This document shows positions 35,704 through 44,029 of a stretch of 64,000 bases of DNA, piece by piece. The position numbers were made by a program, and so were the translations under genes. Every line of letters starts with the position of its first letter. The stretch's first letter is position 1. Source of the stretch: Streptomyces griseorubiginosus (lineage in GTDB: Bacteria; Actinomycetota; Actinomycetes; Streptomycetales; Streptomycetaceae); assembly GCF_001514195.1 (NCBI RefSeq), contig NZ_KQ948735.1, positions 919,413-983,412 on the forward strand, written 5' to 3'. Under the pieces are notes generated by a model. It was not told the origin of the DNA. It ran no database searches and saw nothing but the letters and a program-made list of their open reading frames with translations.

Positions 35704-37047
35704 ATGGTGGAGACCACGGGCGGGGGGCCGGGCGACGGCGCCGCCGAGGTGCTCGACCGTCCGCTGCCCGACGGTGTGCGGCGCCGGGTCGTGCACATCG
35801 TCTCGGAGGGCTTCGGCGGGCTGACCGTCGGCGAGCTGCCCGCCCAGCTGCGGCAGTACGCCCGGTTCGCGCCCAACCGGCGCGCCAAGTTCGCGGGCAA
35901 CGCGATGGCGGCCGCGCTGGAGACCGATCCGCTGTTCCGGCAGCGCATCGCGGAGAAGTTCAGAGAGACCCAGCCGGAGCTGTGCGGTGCTCTGGACTCC
36001 GGTGCGCCGCCCCCGGCCGCGGATCCGCTCGACGTGGCGGCCGCGGCCTATGTGCTGCGGCCCACCGGCTGGGTCAAGCTGGTCACCGCGGCCGGCGAGG
36101 AGGCCCTGCGCGCGGACGCCGAGCGGGCCGACGAGGAGGCCCGCGCCGAGCTGGAGCGGCTGCGCGAGGAGCTCGCGGCGGCCCGCGACCAGACGCGCGT
36201 CGAGACCGAGCGGCTGCGCACCGAGCTGGAATCGGCCAAGAAGGAAGCCGAATCGCTTCACCGCAAACTCCGCGCGGCCCACAGCGACGTCAAGCGCGGC
36301 GAGGCGGCCCTGCGCAAGGTGCAGGGCGAGATGGACGCCGTACGCGCCGAGGGCCAGGCCCAGCTGTCGGCCGCGGAGAGCGAGACGCGGCGCCTGAAGG
36401 CCCGGCTCGGGGAGGCGGAGGCCGCCCTGGAGGCCACGCGCAGAGCGGCGCGGGAGGGGCGCAGCGTCGAGGACATGCGCGTGCGTCTGCTGCTGGACAC
36501 CGTGCTGGACGCGGCCCAAGGGCTGCGCCGGGAGCTGGCGTTGCCGCCCGTCTCCGTGCGGCCCGCGGAGACCGTCGACGCGGTCGAACCGGGCCGTATG
36601 ACCCCGAAGGACATCGCCGCGCGGGCCCTGTCGGAGAACGACCCGGCGATCCTGGACCAGCTTCTCGCCCTGCCCCAGGCGCACTTGGTGGTCGACGGCT
36701 ACAACGTCACCAAGACCGGCTATCCCCAGATGCCGCTGGAGAAGCAGCGCCTGAGGCTCCTCGGGCAGCTCTCCCAGCTCGCCGCGCAGACCGGCGCCGA
36801 GGTGACCTGTGTCTTCGACGGGGCCGAGCTGGCCGCGCCGGTGCTGCTCGCGCCGCCGCGCGGGGTGCGGGTGCTGTTCTCCAAGGCGGGTGTCACCGCC
36901 GACGAGTTGATCCGGCAGCTGGTGCGCGCGGAGCCGCCCGGACGGCCGGTGATCGTCGCCTCCACCGACCGCGAGGTCGCCGACGGCATCGCCAAGGCGG
37001 GGGCGCGGCCGGTCGCCTCCGCGGTCCTGCTGAAGCGGCTGTCCTAA
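35704..37047 (+). CDS. Coiled-coil protein with C-terminal NYN (YacP-like) domain
   Basis: A 447-residue protein. Residues 1–~130 form a helical domain (VVHIVSEGFGGLTVGELPAQLRQ…). Residues ~135–275 are a long charged coiled coil. Residues ~325–447 are a YacP/NYN PIN-like domain: AHLVVDGYNVTKTGYP, TCVFDGAELA and VIVASTDREVADGIAK supply the acidic residues of a metal-dependent RNase site. An RNA-processing nuclease with a long spacer is inferred. ATG at 35704; the ribosome site is weak. It follows the zinc-ribbon gene. The C-terminal end is unusually AT-rich just after the stop. Confidence 0.85.
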   Translation: MVETTGGGPGDGAAEVLDRPLPDGVRRRVVHIVSEGFGGLTVGELPAQLRQYARFAPNRRAKFAGNAMAAALETDPLFRQRIAEKFRETQPELCGALDSGAPPPAADPLDVAAAAYVLRPTGWVKLVTAAGEEALRADAERADEEARAELERLREELAAARDQTRVETERLRTELESAKKEAESLHRKLRAAHSDVKRGEAALRKVQGEMDAVRAEGQAQLSAAESETRRLKARLGEAEAALEATRRAAREGRSVEDMRVRLLLDTVLDAAQGLRRELALPPVSVRPAETVDAVEPGRMTPKDIAARALSENDPAILDQLLALPQAHLVVDGYNVTKTGYPQMPLEKQRLRLLGQLSQLAAQTGAEVTCVFDGAELAAPVLLAPPRGVRVLFSKAGVTADELIRQLVRAEPPGRPVIVASTDREVADGIAKAGARPVASAVLLKRLS

Positions 37048-37176
37048 ACCTTAAAGTTAGAGGTTTAACGCCCGAATTGGCCGTTATGGTCACGCAACGT
37101 AGCGTCAAGCCGACATCACTGCACGTGAGTTGTGTGTAAAGAATGCATGGCGTGACGGGATTTTGCTCCTGAGGAT

Positions 37177-37206
37177 TTGAACTGATCACAGGAAGGTCAC
37201 TAGGGT
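37177..37206 (+). promoter_or_regulatory. Possible housekeeping promoter of the first NlpC/P60 gene
   Basis: TTGAAC (37177–37182), 18 bases, then TAGGGT (37201–37206) resemble a streptomycete HrdB-type promoter about 50 bases before the gene start. TGATCAC occurs twice nearby, once in the spacer and once in the leader. Confidence 0.4.
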
Positions 37207-37258
37207 CTGCTCTCGAACCTCCGAGCGGGTGATCACTCAAAAGAAGGAGTTCACCTCC

Positions 37259-38293
37259 GTGGCGTCCCACCGTCGACCCAAGCAGCCGAGCCGAGTGCGC
37301 GTGACCGTGCTCACCACTGCAGCTGCTGCCGCCGTAGCCCTCAGCGCCAACGCCGCCAACGCGGCGCCGAGCGACAAGCACAGCAAGGACGAGGTCAAGG
37401 CGAAGGTCGACGCGCTCTACGAGCAGGCCGAGCAGGCCACCGAGAAGCTCAACGGCGCCAAGGAGAAGCAGCAGGAGCTCCAGAAGGAGATCTCCACGGT
37501 CCAGGACAACGTGGCCCGCGGCCAGGAGGAGCTCAACGAACTGCGCGACTCCATAGGCCTCGCGGCCGCCGCGCAGTACCGCTCCGGCTCCATCGACTCC
37601 TCCCTCCAGCTCTTCCTCTCCTCGAACCCCGAGGACTACCTGGACAAGGCGTCCACCGCCGACCAGCTCAGCGCCCAGCAGGTGGACGCGCTGAAGAAGA
37701 TCCAGGAGAAGCAGCGCGAACTCGCCCAGGAGCGCGCCGAGGCCACCGAGAAGCTCCAGGACCTCGCGAGCACCCGCGCCGAACTGGCCAAGCAGAAGAA
37801 GGCCGTTCAGGCCAAGCTGGCAGAGGCGCAGAAGCTCCTCAACTCGCTGACCGCCGCCGAGAAGGCCGCCCTCGCCGCGGCCGACGCCCGCGCCAGCCGC
37901 TCCGCCACCGCGCGCGTGGACCTCGGTGACGCACCGGCCGCCTCCGCCCGGGCCGAGGCCGCCTTCCAGGCCGCCCAGACCCAGCTCGGCAAGCCGTACG
38001 TCTACGGCGCCACCGGCACCGCCTCCTACGACTGCTCGGGCCTGACCTCCTGGGCCTACGCACAGGCCGGCGTCACCATCCCGCGCACCTCCCAGGCCCA
38101 GGCCAACGCCGGTACCCGGATCTACTCCGAGAGCCAGCTCAAGGTCGGCGACCTGGTCATCTTCTACGGAGACCTGCACCACGTCGGCCTCTACGCGGGC
38201 AACGGCCAGATCATCCACGCCCCCCGCACCGGCACCGTCGTCCGCTACGAGTCGATCAACAACATGCCGTTCCAGTTCGGCGTGCGGATCTGA
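37259..38293 (+). CDS. NlpC/P60 peptidoglycan endopeptidase with coiled coil (RipA-like)
   Basis: A 344-residue secreted enzyme. The signal peptide ends around NAANAA; a long coiled coil (~45–215) follows, then an NlpC/P60 domain with the catalytic Cys in YDCSGLTSWAY, the His in LHHVGLYAGN and a final His in IIHAPRTG. It should cut peptide stems of peptidoglycan, with the coiled coil keeping it inhibited or targeted. GTG at 37259 follows AAGAAGGAG. A paralogue follows after a terminator. The 211-base upstream space is AT-richer than the surroundings and holds a possible promoter. Confidence 0.93.
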   Translation: MASHRRPKQPSRVRVTVLTTAAAAAVALSANAANAAPSDKHSKDEVKAKVDALYEQAEQATEKLNGAKEKQQELQKEISTVQDNVARGQEELNELRDSIGLAAAAQYRSGSIDSSLQLFLSSNPEDYLDKASTADQLSAQQVDALKKIQEKQRELAQERAEATEKLQDLASTRAELAKQKKAVQAKLAEAQKLLNSLTAAEKAALAAADARASRSATARVDLGDAPAASARAEAAFQAAQTQLGKPYVYGATGTASYDCSGLTSWAYAQAGVTIPRTSQAQANAGTRIYSESQLKVGDLVIFYGDLHHVGLYAGNGQIIHAPRTGTVVRYESINNMPFQFGVRI

Positions 38294-38365
38294 GCCCTTC
38301 AGCGGCTCAAGATCGCGACGACTCGCCCCCCGTTCGGGCGAATCCCGGCGACGCCGTCTGACTCC

Positions 38366-38401
38366 ACGCCCCGCCCATGACCTGCGTCTGAGGCGGGGCG
38401 T
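38366..38401 (+). terminator. Terminator between the two NlpC/P60 genes
   Basis: ACGCCCCGCC and GGCGGGGCGT form a perfect 10-bp stem (38366–38375, 38392–38401) with a 16-base loop, followed by TTCCGTT. A smaller 6-bp hairpin (38323–38341) lies just upstream. Confidence 0.75.
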
Positions 38402-38496
38402 TCCGTTATGCCCCCTCTGAGGTCTTTGGCCGAGTCCCGTTCCCGGGGCTACTGTCTGCCGCGTTCTCGTCCGCCAACGGAAGGAGCGCGGCCTCC

Positions 38497-39513
38497 GTGG
38501 GGTCCCATCGCCGCCTTGTCCAGCCGTCCGGGTTCAACCGGGGCGCCGGTGCCGCCCTATGTGTGCTGTCCGCGGCGGCCGCCGCGCTCGGCGCCGTACC
38601 CGCCGACGCCGCTCCGTCCGAGGGCACCCGGGCCGAGGTGGACCGCCTCTACGAGCAGGCCGAGCAGGCCACCGAGGCCTTCAACAAGGCCGACGAGCGC
38701 GCCGACGCGCTCCGCGAGGAGATCAGCACCGCGCAGGACGGCATCGCCCGGCAGCAGGAGCGCGTCAACTCCATGCGGGAGGCGCTCGGTTCGCTGGCCG
38801 GCGCGCAGTACCGCTCCGGCGGCCTCGACCCCTCGCTCGCGCTGCTGTTCTCCGAGGACCCGGAGGACTACCTCGACAAGGCCGCCGTCCTCGACCGGAT
38901 CAACGCCCACCAGGCGGGGGAGCTCAAGGACCTCCAGGAGGCCCTGCGCGAACTCGCCCAGGAACGCGCCGAGGCGGCCCGCACGCTCGGCGAGTTGGAG
39001 ACGAGCCGCAAGGCCGTCGCCACCCACAAGCGCGCCGTCGAGAAGAAGCTCGCCAAGGCACGCGAACTCCTCAACACCCTGCCGTCCGACGAACGGGCCG
39101 CCTACGACCGGGCCTCGCGCTCCGGCCGCACCGAGATGCCCGACCTCTCCGGCGCGGTGGCGCCCTCGGGCCGGGCGGCCGCCGCCGTCGCCGCCGCGCA
39201 GTCCGCGCTCGGCAAGCCCTACGTGTGGGGCGCCAACGGCCCGAACGGCTTCGACTGTTCGGGCCTGATGCAGTGGTCGTACGCCCGCGCCGGCGTCTCC
39301 CTGCCGCGCACCTCCCAGGCCCAGCGGTACGCCGGCCGCCAGGTCCCGCTCTCCCAGGCCCGCCCCGGCGACCTGGTCACCTACCGGGGCGACGCCAGCC
39401 ATGTCGGCATGTACGTCGGCAACGGCCAGGTCATCCACGCCCCCTACCCCGGCGCCCCGGTGCGCTACGACCCGGTCGGCATGATGCCCGGAGCCACCGT
39501 CACGCGCCCCTGA
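38497..39513 (+). CDS. NlpC/P60 peptidoglycan endopeptidase, second copy
   Basis: A 338-residue paralogue of the preceding enzyme with the same order: signal peptide (ending near PADAAPS), coiled coil with the shared YEQAEQATE and AQYRSGGLDPSLALLFS segments, and an NlpC/P60 domain with FDCSGLMQWSYARAG, ASHVGMYVGNG and VIHAPYPG. GTG at 38497 has GGAAGGAG upstream. It is separated from the first copy by a terminator, so the two can be regulated independently. The metalloprotease lipoprotein gene follows after 33 bases. Confidence 0.92.
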   Translation: MGSHRRLVQPSGFNRGAGAALCVLSAAAAALGAVPADAAPSEGTRAEVDRLYEQAEQATEAFNKADERADALREEISTAQDGIARQQERVNSMREALGSLAGAQYRSGGLDPSLALLFSEDPEDYLDKAAVLDRINAHQAGELKDLQEALRELAQERAEAARTLGELETSRKAVATHKRAVEKKLAKARELLNTLPSDERAAYDRASRSGRTEMPDLSGAVAPSGRAAAAVAAAQSALGKPYVWGANGPNGFDCSGLMQWSYARAGVSLPRTSQAQRYAGRQVPLSQARPGDLVTYRGDASHVGMYVGNGQVIHAPYPGAPVRYDPVGMMPGATVTRP

Positions 39514-39546
39514 CCGGGGGCCGGTGACCCCGTACGATCGGGAAAC

Positions 39547-40737
39547 ATGGCTGGTCGAAGGCAGGCGTCGAAACACGGTGTCGTGGTGCTGTGCCTGCTG
39601 CTGGCCTCCCTCGTGGCGTGCGGCGGAAGGCCCGCCGCCGACTCCGCCGCTGCGGACGTCCAGCGCGTCCTGGACCTGCGGGCCGCGGCCGTCCTCGACC
39701 GGGACCGGGCCGCGATAGCCAGGACGGGCGCGGCGGACTGGTGGAGCGACCTCAGCGCCGTCCCGCTGGCCTCCTGGTCCTACAAGGTCACCTCGGTGCA
39801 CCGCAGCGGCGCCACGGCCACCGCCGACGCCGAACTCCGTTACCAGGTCCAGGGGTACGACAGCGCCCCCGTCACCGTCGGCCGCGTCCTGGACCTCTCC
39901 CTGGACGCCTCCGGGCACTGGTACGTCGTCAGGGAGCGGCCCGCCGCCAAGGCCCCGCAACAGCTGTGGGACCAGGGCCCGGTGACCGTCGTCCGCGGGC
40001 GGCACAGCATGGTCCTCGGCGTCGGCCAGTCAGGCGAGAAGCTGCACTCCTTCGCGGACCTGGCCGACCGCGCGGTGCCCGCCGTCTCGGACGCCTGGGG
40101 CACCGGGTGGTCCCGGCACGTCGTCGTTCTCGTCCCCAGGTCCCTGGACGGCATGGCGGGCCTGCTGGGCTCGCCCGCCTCCTCGTACCGGGGAATCGCC
40201 GCCGTCACCACCGGCGAGACCGGTGCTCCGGCCGAGGCGCCCGCCGACCGGATCATCGTCAACCCCGACGCCTACGCGCTCCTCGGCACCCTGGGCCGGC
40301 AGGTCGTGCTGACCCACGAGACCACCCATGTCGCCACCCGCGCCGCCACCACCGCGGCGACCCCGCTGTGGCTGTCGGAGGGGTACGCGGACTGGGTCGG
40401 CTACCGGGGCACCGGGCGCACCCCGGCCGAGGCCGCGCCGGAGCTCGCGGAGGCCGTCTCCGCGCGCCGGGTGCCGAGGTCCCTGCCGTCCGACGCGGAC
40501 TTCGGCTTCTCGGGCAGCGCGACCGGGCTCGCGCTGTCCTACGAGAGCGGCTGGATGGCCTGCCGGATGATCGCGGACCGCTGGGGCGAGGCGAAGCTGG
40601 ACGCGTTCTACCGAGCGGTGGGCGCCCACGAGAAACGACCGGGCGCGGTCGAGAACGCCCTGGCGAAGACCCTCGACACGAACCTGCGCGACTTCACGAC
40701 CCAGTGGCGCAACTACCTGCGCGACCGGCTCGACTGA
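39547..40737 (+). CDS. Lipoprotein with HExxH metallopeptidase motif
   Basis: A 396-residue exported lipoprotein: signal peptide and lipobox LASLVAC, an N-terminal NTF2-like/hypothetical domain, then a gluzincin-type peptidase region with HETTH near 257 in VVLTHETTHVATRAA and SEGYADWVGYRG about 20 residues later providing the third ligand (peptidase MA-like). Activity is inferred; the substrate is unknown. ATG at 39547. It lies 33 bases after the NlpC/P60 gene and may be co-transcribed, which suggests a role in the envelope. It converges on the PadR gene with 19 bases between. Confidence 0.88.
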   Translation: MAGRRQASKHGVVVLCLLLASLVACGGRPAADSAAADVQRVLDLRAAAVLDRDRAAIARTGAADWWSDLSAVPLASWSYKVTSVHRSGATATADAELRYQVQGYDSAPVTVGRVLDLSLDASGHWYVVRERPAAKAPQQLWDQGPVTVVRGRHSMVLGVGQSGEKLHSFADLADRAVPAVSDAWGTGWSRHVVVLVPRSLDGMAGLLGSPASSYRGIAAVTTGETGAPAEAPADRIIVNPDAYALLGTLGRQVVLTHETTHVATRAATTAATPLWLSEGYADWVGYRGTGRTPAEAAPELAEAVSARRVPRSLPSDADFGFSGSATGLALSYESGWMACRMIADRWGEAKLDAFYRAVGAHEKRPGAVENALAKTLDTNLRDFTTQWRNYLRDRLD

Positions 40738-40756
40738 CGGCCCGTCTGCCCCTCGG

Positions 40757-41287
40757 TCAGGACGGCTGCTCCAGCCGCTCGACGGCCTCGGTGAGCCACT
40801 CCCGCTCGGCCCGCCCGGTCGCGCGGGCCACTCGCAGCATGCCCTGCCGGAACAGGTCGCCGGTCTCCTCCGCGGACACGGGTGCGCCGGCGTCGTAGAA
40901 GAAGCTCGTGGGGGTCTCCAGGAACTCCAGCCGTCGCCGCAGCACGGCCGCCTGTTCGTGCCGGTCCGGGAGATGGCGCAGGAACGCGAGAACGGTGTTG
41001 AAGCGGACCTGGTCGGTGATCTCGGCCTGCTTCGGGTGCCGTAGCCGCTCCAGGAGGTCCTCGCGGCCGAGGGCGGTGAGGGAGAGCGTGCGCCGCGGGG
41101 CCGCGCTCGTGCCCGGCTCGGAGCGCTCGTCGAGCTTGCCGGCCCCTACGAGCCGGGTGATCGCCGGATAGAGCGCCCCGTCGCTGACCGGGCGGACATG
41201 GCCGGTGAGCGCCTTGATGCGCTCCTTGAGTTCGTAACCGTGCAGGGGTTCTTCGGCGAGGAAGCCGAGGATCGACAGCTCCAGCAC
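40757..41287 (-). CDS. PadR-family transcriptional regulator
   Basis: A 176-residue PadR/Vir-type regulator. The N-terminal winged helix has LSILGFLAEEPLHGYELKERI, SDGALYPAITRLVGAGKL and RRTLSLTALGREDLLERL, and the C-terminal half is a helical dimerisation domain. GTG at 41287 is preceded by a perfect AAGGAGG with a seven-base gap, so it is chosen over the GTG nine codons upstream. It is divergent from a MATE efflux gene with a 29-bp palindrome in the shared space, the classic layout for a local repressor. Confidence 0.92.
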   Translation of the reverse strand: MLELSILGFLAEEPLHGYELKERIKALTGHVRPVSDGALYPAITRLVGAGKLDERSEPGTSAAPRRTLSLTALGREDLLERLRHPKQAEITDQVRFNTVLAFLRHLPDRHEQAAVLRRRLEFLETPTSFFYDAGAPVSAEETGDLFRQGMLRVARATGRAEREWLTEAVERLEQPS

Positions 41288-41332
41288 CGGGATTCCTCCT
41301 TGCGGGGTCGTCACTACCGATGCTACCTCTTA

Positions 41333-41361
41333 ACGAGCTACCTCGATTCGAGGTAGCTCGT
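41333..41361. promoter_or_regulatory. Operator-like 29-bp perfect palindrome (PadR/MATE divergon)
   Basis: ACGAGCTACCTCGA, one base, TCGAGGTAGCTCGT. GCTACCTC occurs at 41322–41329 and 41337–41344, and inverted at 41350–41357. It lies between padR and the efflux gene, ending 17 bases before the latter's start. It is the probable binding site of the PadR protein. Confidence 0.8.
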
Positions 41362-41378
41362 ATCGAGGGGGCCACTCA

Positions 41379-42704
41379 GTGAACAACCACCGCAGACAGC
41401 TCGTCGCGCTCGCCCGTCCCGTCTACTTCGGCCTGCTGGCCTCCGTCGCCGCCGGGATCATCAACACGGTGTGGGTCTCCCGAATCGGCGGCCCGGCCGT
41501 CGCCGCCGTCGCCGTGGCGACCGGCGCGGAGAACGTGCTGCTCGGCGTCGCGCTCGTCTTCGGCTCCGGTACGACCGTGCTGGTGGCCCACGCCCGGGGC
41601 GCGCGGGATCCCGGTGGAATGCGGGCGGCGGTGCGCGGCGGCACGGCTCTGTGGGCTCTGGTCACCCCGGTGGTGGCCGGGGGCGGGTTCCTGCTGCGGG
41701 AGCCCCTCTCCCGGCTGGTCCTCGACGACGGCCCGGCCGTGTCCCTCGCCACGGCCTACTTCGCGCTCTCGATGCCCGGGATCGCCGTCTTCTTCGCCCA
41801 GCAGCTCGTCGACGGCATCCTCAAGGGCGCCGGTGACACCCGCACCCCCATGCGGCTCGCCCTCCTCGCCAACGGGCTGATCCTGGTGTGCGACCCGTTC
41901 CTGATCCGCGCGTACGGCGTCCAGGGGGCGGCCGCCTCGACCGTGCTGTGCCGGGCCGTGGCCCTGGTGATGGGACTGGTCGTCCTGCGCCGGAACACCA
42001 TGCTGCGGTCCTCCGTCGGAAGCGGGAGGGCGCTCGGACGCGGGACCGCGCTCGGACGCGTGCTCAGCACCGGCCTGCCCATGGCCGCCGACTTCACCGT
42101 GCGCCAGGGCGGCACCCTCGTCCTCGTCGCGGTCGTGGCGCGGCTCGGGGTGACGGCGGTGGCCGCCTACTCCATCGCGTACAAGGTCATGTACGTGGCG
42201 ACCATGGCCTTCTACGCCGTCCGGCAGGCCGCCTCGATCCACATCGCCCAGCTGCGAGGAGCGGGACGGGACGAGCGGCGGGCGGTCGGGCGGGAGGCGG
42301 TGGTCGTGTCCGGGGCGGTCGGGCTCGTGGCCGCCGTCCTGCTCCTGGTGACCGCCCCGTGGATCATGGCCGCCTTAGGGGCGGGACCCGAGGTCGCCCA
42401 CGCCGGCGTGCTGTTCCTGCGCTGTGTCGGCCCGTATCTGGTGCTCATGGCCTGCTGCATCGCGCTCGGTGGGGTTTTCGAAGGCAGTGGGGGAGCGCCT
42501 GCGCTGCTGCGGGTGACCTTGCTGGGCACGGTCGTGCAGTTGGTGTCGGCGTACGGCTTCGCCGGGCTCGGACTGCCCGGGGTGTGTCTGGCGCTCGCGC
42601 TGGCCATGGCGGTGCAGTGCGGACTGGTGCTCGTGCTCCTGCGGCGGGCCGGCAGGGGCGTTCAGGAGGACGCCGGGGCCTCCTGGGCCGGGGTTTCGGT
42701 CTGA
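41379..42704 (+). CDS. MATE-family efflux transporter
   Basis: A 441-residue membrane protein with 12 hydrophobic helices in two halves and the MATE features GLLASVAAGIINTVWVSRIGG at the start and MPGIAVFFAQQLVDGILKGAGDTRTPM at the inter-helix 5–6 loop. MATE proteins export cationic drugs or metabolites using Na+ or H+ gradients. GTG at 41379 with GAGGGGG upstream. It is divergent from PadR and probably repressed by it. The 3' end overlaps the convergent GT87 gene by 43 bases. Confidence 0.92.
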   Translation: MNNHRRQLVALARPVYFGLLASVAAGIINTVWVSRIGGPAVAAVAVATGAENVLLGVALVFGSGTTVLVAHARGARDPGGMRAAVRGGTALWALVTPVVAGGGFLLREPLSRLVLDDGPAVSLATAYFALSMPGIAVFFAQQLVDGILKGAGDTRTPMRLALLANGLILVCDPFLIRAYGVQGAAASTVLCRAVALVMGLVVLRRNTMLRSSVGSGRALGRGTALGRVLSTGLPMAADFTVRQGGTLVLVAVVARLGVTAVAAYSIAYKVMYVATMAFYAVRQAASIHIAQLRGAGRDERRAVGREAVVVSGAVGLVAAVLLLVTAPWIMAALGAGPEVAHAGVLFLRCVGPYLVLMACCIALGGVFEGSGGAPALLRVTLLGTVVQLVSAYGFAGLGLPGVCLALALAMAVQCGLVLVLLRRAGRGVQEDAGASWAGVSV

Positions 42705-43909
42705 TTCGGGGATGGGGGTGGGGTCGGGAGGGGCTGTTGGGGGACCGTGTCGCGCCACAGTTCTCGCATGCCGATGGCCGTGGCGAGGACCAGGAGGCCG
42801 TTGCGGACGACGAGGAGGCCGATTCCGCGCGGGGTGCTGCCCACCACGTCCGCGAACCAGATCGGGAACTCCAGGACCGTCACGAAGCACGCCACCAGCA
42901 CCAGGACGGCCGGCAGCCCCATCCGGCTGGCGCGGAAGCACAGACAGGCCGCCGCCAGGCCCACCAGCCACACCATGTACTGCGGGCTGATCACCCTGCT
43001 GGTGGTGGTGAACATCAGCACCGCCACCAGGGCCGCGTCGGCCGCCGTGTGGGCCTGGAACCGGGTGGCCGTCAGCCGCCACAGCAGCAGCAGTCCGAAG
43101 GCCATGCCGGTCAGCGCCAGCGCGGCCGTGGAGACAAGGGTCACCCACGGCCCGAGGAACTCCACCGAGCCGTAGTTGAGCAGCACCGAGCCGCTCCAGC
43201 CGTGGTGCCGGGCGATGTGGAAGACCAGGGAGCCCAGCGACTCCACCTCGGTGCCCCGCTCCCGCTGGAAGGTCAGGAAGGCGAAGGCCCCGGGCATCGC
43301 GAGGGAGAACACCCCGGCCACCACGCCGGCCGTCACCGCAGCCCAGGCCCACACGCTCCGCCTGCGGATCCCGACCAGGACCAGCGCCGGCCACACCTTC
43401 AGCATGGCCCCGAAGCCCACCAGGGCTCCGGCCACCCGGGGATGCCGGGCGGCCGCGAGGACCGCGGCGACCGCCACCGCGGTCACCATCACGTCGTAGC
43501 GGGAGTAGACGGTCGGTCCGAGCAGCGGTACGCCCACCACCCACACCCAGGCCCCGCGCAGCCGCCGGCCGGGGCGCAGGCCCGCGTACAGCAGCAGGGC
43601 GAGGACGGCCAGGTCGGCGGCGAAGGCGATCAGGAAGAAGGCCTGGGTGTACTCCAGGAAGGGCAGCAGGGCGGGGGAGAGGATCGCGAGGGCCGCGGCG
43701 GGCGGGTACTGCCAGGTCACGTCGTCCTGCGGGAACGTTCCGGTGCGCAGGACGTCGTACCAGCCCTGGTAGATGACCGACACGTCACTGGTGACGTCCG
43801 GGCCCGGGAAGACGTACACCTTGTACACCCAGAGCAGCAGCAGCAGCCTGGTCACGCCCCAGGTCAGCAGCAGTCCGGTCAGGGACCGCCGCCAGGCCGT
43901 CGTCTCCAC
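42662..43909 (-). CDS. GT87 (DUF2029) membrane mannosyltransferase-like protein
   Basis: A 415-residue polytopic protein with about 10–11 membrane helices, starting SLTGLLLTWGVTRLLLLLW and carrying DVSVIYQGWYDVLRTG and DVTWQYPPAAALAI in the first outer loop, the GT-C pattern of GT87. Family members in mycobacteria add mannose from polyprenyl phosphate to phosphatidylinositol mannosides. The neighbouring PimB-like gene fits that context, though Streptomyces products may differ. GTG at 43909. Pro-rich C-terminal tail. The gene overlaps the MATE gene tail to tail. Confidence 0.85.
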   Translation of the reverse strand: METTAWRRSLTGLLLTWGVTRLLLLLWVYKVYVFPGPDVTSDVSVIYQGWYDVLRTGTFPQDDVTWQYPPAAALAILSPALLPFLEYTQAFFLIAFAADLAVLALLLYAGLRPGRRLRGAWVWVVGVPLLGPTVYSRYDVMVTAVAVAAVLAAARHPRVAGALVGFGAMLKVWPALVLVGIRRRSVWAWAAVTAGVVAGVFSLAMPGAFAFLTFQRERGTEVESLGSLVFHIARHHGWSGSVLLNYGSVEFLGPWVTLVSTAALALTGMAFGLLLLWRLTATRFQAHTAADAALVAVLMFTTTSRVISPQYMVWLVGLAAACLCFRASRMGLPAVLVLVACFVTVLEFPIWFADVVGSTPRGIGLLVVRNGLLVLATAIGMRELWRDTVPQQPLPTPPPSPNQTETPAQEAPASS

Positions 43910-44029
43910 GTGATCCCCTGCCGTTCATTTCCGGTCTTGAGGGGAACATGATGTCCCGCTCTCCTGTGAGGGTGCCATAAACGCGGCCGTGCCCGGCTGT
44001 GAGCAGCCCGTTCGGTAGGGTCGGCGGCG

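Noticed and set aside
37048..37258. Possible c-di-AMP (ydaO) riboswitch upstream of the NlpC/P60 gene
   Set aside because: Streptomyces wall hydrolase genes often have one, but the conserved blocks of that aptamer are not present here.
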